This document shows, piece after piece, positions 45,729-55,400 of a stretch of DNA of 64,000 nt. A model generated the notes under the pieces. The model was not told the origin of the DNA. It searched no databases and was given only the letters and a program-made list of their open reading frames with translations. This DNA comes from Tribonema minus (taxonomy: Eukaryota; Sar; Xanthophyceae; Tribonematales; Tribonemataceae), in NCBI GenBank assembly GCA_017506865.1, contig JAFCMP010000017.1, forward strand, positions 186,001 through 250,000, in the 5' to 3' direction. Every line of letters begins with the position of its first letter. Position 1 is the stretch's first letter. The position numbers and the translations under genes are program-made.

Positions 45729-48700
45729 ATGTGCGTCAACGGAACCACCAGCAGCATCGCTGTCCTGTTTGACTTCGACGGGACCGTGGGTGACACGGAG
45801 ACTCCCGCCATGGAGGTTGCTTTCTGGGAGGCCGCGCCTTACCTGCCCAACATCGGTGAGCTTCGTCGTGTGTTCCGAGACCCGTCGAGATGCATGGAAG
45901 ACGCTAGAGACACATCATCGGCACACATGGCCAGCTCAATCACTTCTGTGCTCAATTGACTACTGTTCTCTGCATTGCGCTGCAATCAAGGACCAGCTGA
46001 TGTGCTGAAGGGCGGCATGTGTTTTTGTCGCCGTCATTCGCATCATTTGCCTCAACTGTGATTGGCGACTCTTGCTGTGCTGCACATGCAGCTCCTTCCG
46101 ACCTCATCACCCAGCTGCCTGAGTACATCCGCAACAACGCTGGCAAGGCCTTTGAGTTCATGATGGAGGCCACGGATGAGGACCGCAAGAAGGCCGGTCT
46201 CGACACCGCTGAGGAAATGCGTCAGGTGCGAGAGCAGCCCCACTCCAATCATATCAAACATTTTGAGTGTGCATGTTAGGTAGGTTAATATATTTCAGCA
46301 GCATTTTATGTCCCGTATCTCGCCATAGCCCCTTCGGTCGCCCCTGAGTTTTCAGTAAGCAATTTGTAGACCAGGTGTGCACCTGTCGGATTCCTTGGGG
46401 TGGACCACGAGGTTCAGGCATGTTGGAGTGCTGCGAATCTGTGATCTGACCACATCAGTTGCTGACATCTGTGTGCGCATGCTCACACCATGCTGCTAAA
46501 CCTCTCAAACTTCAAACGGCACCTGTGCCATTGTCAAGTAGAAGGGGCAGCCGCGGCGAATGATGTGCCACCTTGAGGGCCATCTTTTACATGACCTTTA
46601 GCACTCTTCAACTCACATGATGACTTGAGATTTCACCGAACGAGTGAGATTTCACACCAGCAAGGGTCAATGGCAGTGACTTGTTTTCACACCAGCAAGG
46701 GTCAATGGCAGCGACGCAGCAGCTTTCTTCAGCTGTGCCCAACATCATCATCACCCCCAGCACCTGTCGCCCGTGCCCTCAAATTTTGTTTTGCAAGTGC
46801 ACATCACATGCATCAACAAGATGCGGCTGATGCCCTTACCACATATGCTGACCTCTCAAATGCGCAACAAACAATTGCCGCCCATGCAGGCAAAGCGCGA
46901 GGACCCTGCGGCCGTGGAGGTGATTGACGGGTACCGCAAGAAGTTTGGCCTGCCGCCTCTGCGCGAATGCAAGTACGCGACGCTGCTGGAGCAGCAGAAG
47001 CTGGAGACCGTGGAGGCCCTCTCCAAGGTGGGTGGAGTGAGCGGTACTGGTCTTTCGGCATTGCCTAAGAATGTCCAGATACGCTTCAGGAGGGCAGAAT
47101 CTCTGGTGGTGGGTTGCTGTGATTGTTGTACTCGGTCGGCACTTCAGTTTTTTTGTGGTAGGCTTGCAGTGAAGGGTATTGGTGCTCATTGACGATTTCA
47201 CTGACTGACAATTGCACAGCAGCATCCGCCTTCTCGCAAATCATGGTCTCCGGGAACGTGCCCGGGGACATTCTGTAACAGCAAAAACGGAAGGAAGGAG
47301 CTTGCCCCAGCCAGCACGGTCACCACTGACCTTGCACAGCAATTTTCCTCAGGCATATTCTTATCAACTCACCTCGCATCACCATATCCATGTCTTGGCT
47401 ACATTGACAGGTGGCACAGCCCTGCCCCGGCATCCCGGAGACCCTGGATGAGCTGGTCAAGATGGGCATCCCGTTCTGCATCTCCACCACCAGCCCCAAG
47501 CCCCGCGTGCCCGTGAGCATCTCGTCCTGCGGCCTTGACCACCACTTCCCCGCTGACAAGGTGAGGTTCGGCTGTAGGTGACGTGCCTCACTGCCAACTT
47601 CAAATGTGTATTGATGGTTTTGTCCTTGGTTACAGTTGGGGAGCGCTATCTTCCTGGTCTGGGGGTTGTTGTGTCGGTGATGCTGGTGGGAAAGTTTTTG
47701 AAGGTGCAAGGGCGGGCCTTCAGCGAGCTGTGTTCATAGACCTGTCGTGTCGCCTCGACGTGTGTCGATGCATTGCAAAGTAACGGTGCAAGTCGATCAG
47801 CACTGTTGCTGTACGGCCTGCGGGACGCAGGAGTGGCATCACATGCACTGTGGCGCTCTGGAAGTGACTCACATCTTGTCCACTGTACCTCACACTTTGT
47901 TGCATTATGTTAATTTATGTACAGGGCGGTAGGTTCAGTCATCCTTACAACACACAGAATGCTCATAGTGCAGTCCTATTTCTTGTCACATCACTTCAGG
48001 TGCACAGCGGAGAGAATGCTCATAGTGCGGTCCTATTTCTTGTCACATCACTTCAGGTGCACAGCGGAGAGAGTGACTTCACGCCCCCCAAGTTCAAGCC
48101 TGCCCCGGATGTGTACCTGAAGGCGGCCAAGTCTGAGGGCAAGCCCCCTCACGATTGCGTGGCGGTGGAGGACAGCGGCTCTGGCGTTGGCTCCGCGGCG
48201 AATGCGGGGGTTGGGATGATAGTGGGGTACGTGGGCGCCAGCCACATCCGCGAGGACAAGAAGGTGAGGGGTGGCATTCGCTTGTGAATACACAGCTGTG
48301 ATGTGGTACAAGCACATGCGCCATGCCGCAGTATGGTGGTGAACATGCCCTTTCGTTCTTGCATATAGAATTATCTGCACATAGTTGCTGATAGTAGCCT
48401 TTTTTGAGCCGGGTAATTGAGAATTGTACTGGCCTAATTACCCACACACGTCAAACGCTGTTCCCCTTGCCCACTTCAGCTGTAGCTTGCATGATTCTAT
48501 GTAACATTGAGAGGACTCAGGACTTGATGCAACTGGTTTCTGAATGCAAGTTGTTCCGGTAGCAATAGCTTCAATGATTGAGCTGCAGCTAGCGCAGGTA
48601 CGCGGCAGCGTGCCTCTCAGCGGATTTTACGCAAGCATCACCTTCATCTACGCACTGCTTGATAAGCACATCATCTGACATGCATCTTCACCTCTCGCGT

Positions 48701-48933
48701 GTCGTGGCATCGCTCAGGACTCGCACGCCAAGATGCTCATGTCCGGCGACCGCTCCAAGGACGGCCGCGGCGCCGACATTGTCATCAGCAACATGCGCGA
48801 CCTGCCCAAGGTCATCGCGTTCTTCAAGGACCAGCGCGGCGCTGGCAAGAGCGCGCCGTTCACCTTCCCCGAGGACCTGCTCGCGTCGCTCGAGAAGCCT
48901 ATCTGGAAGGCTGGCGAGCAGCTCCCCAACTAG
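45729..48933 (+). CDS. HAD-superfamily hydrolase
   Basis: Six exons, 45729-45855, 46092-46225, 46890-47027, 47411-47560, 48057-48263 and 48718-48933, join in phase to 323 residues. The HAD motifs are present in order: motif I FDFDGTVGDTE with nucleophile Asp15 and Asp17; a helical cap (residues ~40-130); motif II ISTTS at 157-161; motif III KPAPDVYLKA with Lys197; motif IV VEDSGSGV with Glu221 and Asp222. It probably acts as a phosphatase on a small phosphorylated molecule; the substrate is unknown. The C-terminal exon adds about 70 residues ending AGEQLPN, including MLMSGDRSKDGRGAD. An in-frame 57-bp duplication offers a second acceptor for exon 5 at 48000. It is head to head with presenilin. 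Confidence 0.87.
47943..48056 (+). repeat. 57-bp tandem duplication creating a second acceptor for HAD exon 5
   Basis: CACTTCAGGTGCACAGCGGA occurs at 47993 and 48050. The 57-bp unit includes upstream intron, the polypyrimidine stretch, the AG and the first 15 coding bases of exon 5. Copies differ at only a few positions, so this is recent. Using the upstream AG would add 19 residues with no stop and no frame change. Confidence 0.92.
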
Positions 48934-51480
48934 ACGCGATCGCAGTAGACGACGCGCGCTGAGTCGCGGCGCTGGCGTAGCACAGTGGCTATGCTGCGCA
49001 TGAGTGTTTTGTTGCGCCGCGCGCGCCCGCAAGCTCAGCGGGAGCTGCGCGCGCGCTGCTGTTCAGTACCCTTTTTGACCTGTAGCACACGTGAGCCGGC
49101 GCGAGCGGGGTCCATGGCACCGCCAGCCCTGCTGACGGCACACACATGGCTTTTACCGTAGTTGCCGGAGAAAGGTGCTGCGGCTGCGAACAGCGGCAGT
49201 GGTTGCTGATTCTCCTGATGGCTGCTGTGATTTTCGCAAGTATCGGCCGGCAAGGCAAGTATTCAGACACCAAGTGAGGGCGATCAATTTCACGTGCGTG
49301 TGCACGCGCCGGTGCGCTGCGCGGCTCGCACCGTCATGTTCTTACCGACTACAAGACCCCCCTGGGAGGGTGCAGGGTCGGGAGCGGTTCAGTGGACCAG
49401 CTCTCGTGATGTTTAGAGGGAGGGGCTACACAAAAGGGCTGGCAATGACACCTTACACAACACTATGAACTTGTGTCTGCCCATGCTGCATCTACATGTT
49501 CTGTACTGCGGTTGTTGTTTTTTTGCCCCTTGTGTGCTTGCAACATTGCATGCTCACCAGCTGTGGGGGCAGTAACGTCAACTGTGATGGAACATGTCTA
49601 TGCCGCAGCAGTTCTTGACTGTTACGTCAAATGTATCACTTCAAGTACATCTGCGTGTGTCTGTGGAAAAGTTTACACCCATGTACATACCTACTACATA
49701 CCCAAATGGTAGAACAGTAATGCATCTGGTGTGCTGGAAGTGCAAATCATGTCCATCTGGTGTGCGTCCTGCTTCAGTAGCATGCTTCTGGATGAGATGA
49801 TAATGCAATGTCAATGTCAATATGCTGAGACAGTACTTAAGTCTAATGCTGGCAGCATTGACAAGACTAGAATTTGCCAAGAAGCATGTTTTGACGTAAT
49901 TGTCAAGAACACTCAACTCACACAAAGTGGTAAAGTCAAAATCTGAACTACAAGTGCTCTCTATATTCTTATACCAAAAGCAAGTCCAAGACATGCATAC
50001 ACACCTGCAACTACCACTGTATGTACACAGGAGCTGGCTGTGCCAATCACGCCAAAGTTCTGACCTGCATATCACATGATTCATACATCACGCGCCGCTC
50101 TCACTACCCTCCTCCCCTATCCTTGGCCCAAAAACCATAGGGAGCAGTTGACGTAGTGGGGGGTCGCAAGCGAACAGCAGAGCAGCAGAAAGGCCGACAC
50201 TGGTTCATTGGTGGTGGTGGGGGCCTTCACAGCAGTGCTTGCTGTGACAGGGACTGTGAGTGATTGAAGTGTGTATTAACAGATGAGGCCAAGGAGACGA
50301 CACTCCGCATAGGGCTGGAACTCAGGACCTCGCACCTAGGGCCTGGAGCCCCTATCCACATCACAGTGGGTGGGTGCTTCTGCTACTTGGTCTCCGCCGC
50401 CTTGGCTGCTTGTTCTCGCCTCTCCCAGGCAGCAAAAGCGAGGCTCCAGTGGGCCATGGCGATGAGTCCTTAATATTGGACTCCTTGAAGACCAAGCTAA
50501 ACTTGCCACTTTTGGTTCCCCAGAAACTTGTTCTGTCAAAGCCAAAAGATCGTTTTTTGCCCCTATTCAATGTAAAGCTCGAATGTTGCTCCACACAGGA
50601 TCTGTTTGGCTATAGCCAAGTTGGGTCCCTCTTGTCTATATCATGTTGACTACATCATAGTCCGAAAAAGACATGCTGCAGCACTGCTCATCTGCTGCCA
50701 CGACTTCGTGAAGCAGGCATTAAAGAGCTACGCTTGCTGTGACACATCAGCACGGTGTCGTCGAGAAGCAGTCGATCAGTTGAGCTTCGTCTGCAGAGGA
50801 GGTTTCTTGCCGTCCTGCACGAGCACAAAATGCGGAAGCGGCACGCACTTCAAGCTCAGCACTGATAAGTTGTGCTTGCAGTTTGCTTCAGCCGCTGGGT
50901 TGTAAGCTTTGTGCATTTAAGGGGCAAACGGCCATGTGGTTGAACTCCCTCAACAGATTGGGCTTCGTGCGACCCTGCACAGGCACACATGTGTACACTG
51001 AACCTAGTTGTGGCTGCAGGTGTCGGGTTATATGTGGTGTACACGAGGTAAAACACGGGCAGACGCAGCTGAAGGACTGTTCAGGTCCACTGCTGCTGCG
51101 AATGCATGATCATGCGACTAGCAAGATGGCACTGGCTAGTGTTGTTTGTATCTGCAAGTATTGGCCAAGATAACGTTGTCAGACACAGGTCTTCATGCCG
51201 TAGTGTCAGCAGTGCAAGCCGGATGCTGCTCGATAACAGTCATACTCTACGCACGCCTATTCATGATACGTTGAGGCACCGTTGAGGTAGGTCAGCAGCC
51301 GCTGCACTGGGATGGCATTAAGCAGCTCAAACTGCCACCGACGGCATGGATGCACTGTTGTACTTGTTTTGGTGAGGACAAGTGACATGATGCTAGCCCC
51401 GAAATGGCTGAATACTTATGTTGTGTGGTGCTAGGTAAGCTGGGGCTCCTTTGCTGTAAAAAGCACTGTTTCACTACCTG
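48934..51480. other. Convergent intergenic region, HAD hydrolase / membrane protein
   Basis: About 2.5 kb, more AT-rich than the genes. No coding gene is supported. At about 50100-50640 the sequence includes a possible tRNA-derived SINE in minus orientation. The rest, including short open frames at 49473-49712 and 50883-51173, has no family match. Confidence 0.5.
50280..50640 (-). mobile_element. Possible tRNA-derived SINE remnant
   Basis: On the minus strand, GAGTTCCAGCCC (50312-50323) resembles a pol III B box and TAGCAGAAGC (near 50383) an A box, about 60 bases apart, with a tRNA-like AGGTGCGAGGTCCTGAG between them. Flanking sequence is unlike its GC-rich neighbours. No poly-A tail or target-site duplication was found, and no second copy is visible, so this is weak. 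Confidence 0.3.
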
Positions 51481-52026
51481 TTAGTCACTGCCGTCAACAT
51501 CACTTGCATTGGGCAGCAGGGGGCTGCTGTGTGCCACCTGGTGATCGTCGCCGCCGGCGTCGTGTATCTGAAAGAAGCGCCGGTGCAGCCGACTCAACGC
51601 GCAACCCACGCCAAACGCGACCGCGTGCGCGACGGAGGTGATGGCGTCTTCAACCATGGCATAGTAGACGGTCAATCCCAGCGCGGTGCTGAGCGCAGCT
51701 GCAGTCGCGAGTCGCGCTGGCCTTGGTCTGTACATCGCCGGCATCAGCCTCCACCCTACCGCTAGAAACCCTGCCTGCGCAGCCCACACTGCCGAAATGC
51801 CCTCAGCATCAGCGCCGCAGTCAGCGCCAATTTGCAGCACGAACAGCCCAGCAGTCAAGGGTATCCATGAGCTCTGAGCGTAGTTTCTGTATCGCCGGCA
51901 GTGTTTGGAAGCAGGGCGTAGCACCACCGCCACTGCTGTCGTGCAGACAACAAGACCGAAGTAGTTCAGTCCAACGTCGAGCTGGCTGCCGCTGTAGGTG
52001 AGCGCTGAAGAGATCTTGCAGCTCAT
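51481..52026 (-). CDS. Small multi-pass membrane protein, unknown family
   Basis: A single open frame of 181 residues from the ATG at 52026. Hydrophobic segments include LNYFGLVVCTTAVAVVL (~24-40), WIPLTAGLFVLQIGA (~57-71), ISAVWAAQAGFLAVGW (~79-94), and LATAAALSTALGLTVYYAM (~109-127), followed by a likely fifth, VAHAVAFGVGCALS. The C terminus is hydrophilic (DAGGDDHQVAHSS). The frame continues upstream without ATG to about 52098, so a short 5' exon may be missing. I do not recognise the family. It faces RBM39 across about 400 bases. Confidence 0.5.
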   Translation of the reverse strand: MSCKISSALTYSGSQLDVGLNYFGLVVCTTAVAVVLRPASKHCRRYRNYAQSSWIPLTAGLFVLQIGADCGADAEGISAVWAAQAGFLAVGWRLMPAMYRPRPARLATAAALSTALGLTVYYAMVEDAITSVAHAVAFGVGCALSRLHRRFFQIHDAGGDDHQVAHSSPLLPNASDVDGSD

Positions 52027-52422
52027 CTGATGATCTAGGCTGCTGCTGCTGCTGCGGCGGCGGCGCGCGGGGTGGTGGAGCGCCGGCAGGAGGGTCACGA
52101 AGAGAGAGCGTATCTAGGGGGACGGCATCACGAGAAACCGAGGTGGTGACTGCCAAGCAAGCTCACTACCTCTTTTTACGAATAAACTTCAACGTGCAAA
52201 CTTCAAACCTGGTCCGAAACTTCAAAGTGCCTGGTTTGAGCTGCGGTGTAAAAGTTGGAGAGGCTCTGCTCTCAAGTGAAACAGGAAACAGCACTAAGCG
52301 CAAGCCTTTGCAGAGAGACCGGAGCCCCAATCCATTCCTGCGGCATCAGCGGGCTCCGCCTCTCCCCTTTGCCCAGGCGCAAGCTGGATATTCGCCACCG
52401 CTCTGGCGGGCGTAAAGCAGCT
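52027..52422. promoter_or_regulatory. Head-to-head interval, membrane protein / RBM39-like
   Basis: Three ACTTCAA words occur within 52186-52226 (AAACTTCAACGTG, AAACTTCAAACC, AAACTTCAAAG), the densest cluster in the window. The position between divergent genes suggests a promoter role. Confidence 0.45.
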
Positions 52423-55400
52423 ATGAGTGACGGGATAGATGACTATCTTGACGCACAGCTAGAGGGTGTCAAGTCTGGCCCTGGACCTCAGAAAGTGCAG
52501 AGCCCGGCGCGGTCAGACAGGTACATGGACGTTTGTGGTGCATTTGGTTGATTAGCTCCGTCCGCTAGGCGTGCTGCTGCTTGTCCAGGCTGATCTTGTT
52601 TGTAGCCGTCGTTCGCTCTGTGAATAGCACGATCACACACATCTGATTGCGGGCAACGCACCTGACACGCATCAGCCAGCCGCTTTCAATGGCATAGATG
52701 GCTGCTGGCACGTGACAACTGTTCTCACAGGGCCATGCATCCCCTGCTGCCGTGTCTCCCATCGGCGTTTTTGAACCTGCCATTCGCTGATGCTGTTCCA
52801 TGGCTCAGTCACTCCCCATTTCGCATCGCACCGCCGCATCACCCCACCACAGGAGGTCGCCAGCCAGAGAACCGTCCGGCAAAGACGCGCAGCCGCCCCG
52901 GAAAGAAAGGGACGACAGGGACGGACGGCGCGACCGCGATCGCACCGCCGACCGCGACCGGGATCGTGGCAAGGACCGAGAGCGCGACGCTGATGCAGAT
53001 CGCGACCGGTACCGCAAACGGAGTCGTGGAGACGCAGACGGTGAGCCCCGTGACAGGGAGCGCGATCGCGACGGCGACAGGCGCAGGGACAGGGGCGACC
53101 GCGGCGACGGCGACAGGGACCGCGACGGCGGCAGGCGGCGGCGCTCCGAGCGCGGCCGCGACGACTCGGAGCCGCGCAACGGTCACGCGAAGGACGAGCG
53201 CCGCGCCTCTACGGACCGCGGCGCCGCCTCCAAGGACGACGCCAGGCGCGACGCGGATAAGGCGGCAGCGGCGGCGGAGCCAATGGACGTAGAAAAACCC
53301 GCCGCGGCAGCCGTGGAGGGGCGCGGGCGCGACGGCGACGCCGCCGGCGGCGGCGGCGCGGCGAACGGCGGCCGCGACGACAGGCGGCGCCGGCGCGAGC
53401 GCTCGCGGTCGCCGAGCGCGGGCGTCCCGCTGCTGGGGCGGCAGGCATCCGACGCCACGGACGCTGGTGAGGCCAAGGGCGAGGAGCTGCTGGAGCGCCC
53501 GTCGGCGCGCCGCGGCGGCAGCAAGGAGCGCAGCGCGAGCCGCGGCGGCGGCGGCGCCGGCGCCGGCGCGCGGCGCGAGCGCAGCGGCAGCAGGGGCAAG
53601 GACGAGCGGCGGCGGCGCGCGGACAGCCGCGAGCGCAGGGGCGACGACCGGCGGCGCCGCGGCGGCGGCGGCGGCGAGGACGACAGGCGCCGCAGCCGCG
53701 AGCGGCGGGAGCGGTCGCGCAGCGCGGGGGCGGGGCGGCGGCGGTCGCGATCGCGGGACCGCAGGCGGCGGCGCAGCAAGAGCAAGAGCGACAGCCGCTC
53801 GCGCAGCAGGTGAGTGTGGCGCGATTCGCAGAGCCGGGGTCGCGGGTGCCGGCGCAGTGCGGGTTGTGGTGGTGATGTTCCGCTGCACTTGCCGGCTGTT
53901 ACGCGCCTGGCGCCTAGTGGGAGGAGACGGGTGTGGTTCAACGTACGCGTGGGAGTCGCTGTTACTGGGCCATGAGATGAGGTGCCCAATCGCATGCGAG
54001 GTGGTCATCGCTGTGTTACCTTCACCACGCTGCGAGGAAGCGCAAGAGACTGAGAATCTTTTACATACAATCAGCAGACCAAGAGTCTCATGCCCGAGTA
54101 CAAAAGGCAGCATAGGCCGCAGTGCGCATGAGTGTGCACCACAGTGCTATTGCCTTGTTCCTTCTATTCAATGTGCGCAAACTCTGAAGTGCCACGGTTG
54201 TTTGGTGTTCAGCGCCACAGGCCTCCAGCGAGTGACCTCTTGGCTGCTGTTCACAGCACCAGCAGCAAGCAGGTATCCTTATCACTTGATGACTGGCAGT
54301 TACCCGATGAGTGGCAGTTATGCCCCCCTTATCTGAGTGCTGCCCTGCATGATCGCTGCCCTCGCGCCCGCTCACCAGCGGAGGAGCCCGAGACCGCCGT
54401 GCAATCTACGCGACAGTTACACCGCTAACCGTCTTTGAGCACTGTCGCATGTGTGGTGCACGTGCGGGCTGTAGTCCATCGCCGAGCGGCACTTGCTCTG
54501 AATGCAGCTACCCGATGAGTGGCGGTTACGCACCCTTATCTGAGCACTGCCGTGCATGTTCGCCGCCCCTGCGCGCAGGCCGCGCCCGCTCACCGCGGAG
54601 GAGCGCGAGGCCGCGGTGCAATCTAAGCAGCAGTAACGCCGCTGTGTGGCAGTTACACTATGAGCGCCGTCTTGTAAGTGGTGCACGCGCAAGCTGTAGA
54701 CATGCCGAGCGGCACTGCACCTCTTGTAGCGGCAGTTACGCCCCATTCACCTGAGCACTGCTGCACGCGCGCGCGCAGGCCGCGCCCGCTCACGGCAGAG
54801 GAGCGCGAGGCGGCGGTGCGGCAGGCCGCGATCGACGAGCTCACGCGCGACCAGCGCACCGTCTTTGTGAACCAGATCACCGCCAAGGTGCGCGAGAAGG
54901 ACCTGAAGCGCTTCTTCGAGAAGGCCACCGGCGCGCCCGTCAAGAATGTCATCATGCTGCGCGACAAGATGACCAACCGCCACCGCGGCTTCGCGTACGT
55001 GGAGATGCAGCAGCTGGACTCGGTGAGTTGAAGTTGAGGTTGAAGTGTGGTACCGGTGTGGTGCTCCCCTGCGGAGATGATCATCGTCATCAGTATGGCT
55101 ACAGTAGCAGCACAACGTACGCAAGGCGCTGGCCCCGCACGGGTAGACTCGCTCCTCTGCAGCGTGCAAAACATCATGATATAGGGCGGCCCTGCAAATT
55201 GCGTGAAGGCCACTTCAAATATCATGCATGATGTAGCAGGAACTTCATGCAGCTGTCCTGCGGCTAGACAGACTTACATCTCGGTCGTCAGGGTTTCGCC
55301 CCTGGTGCGTGTGCGTTGCTGCGAATCGCCGCGGAATGGATTAGCATAGCATTGTTTTGCCCTCTACGCGAAGCTAGTGCGCAGTACATATAGCTAGTAC

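Noticed and set aside
52839-54113. 424-codon antisense frame opposite RBM39-like exon 2
   Set aside because: Shadow of the RS domain; low complexity and no family features.
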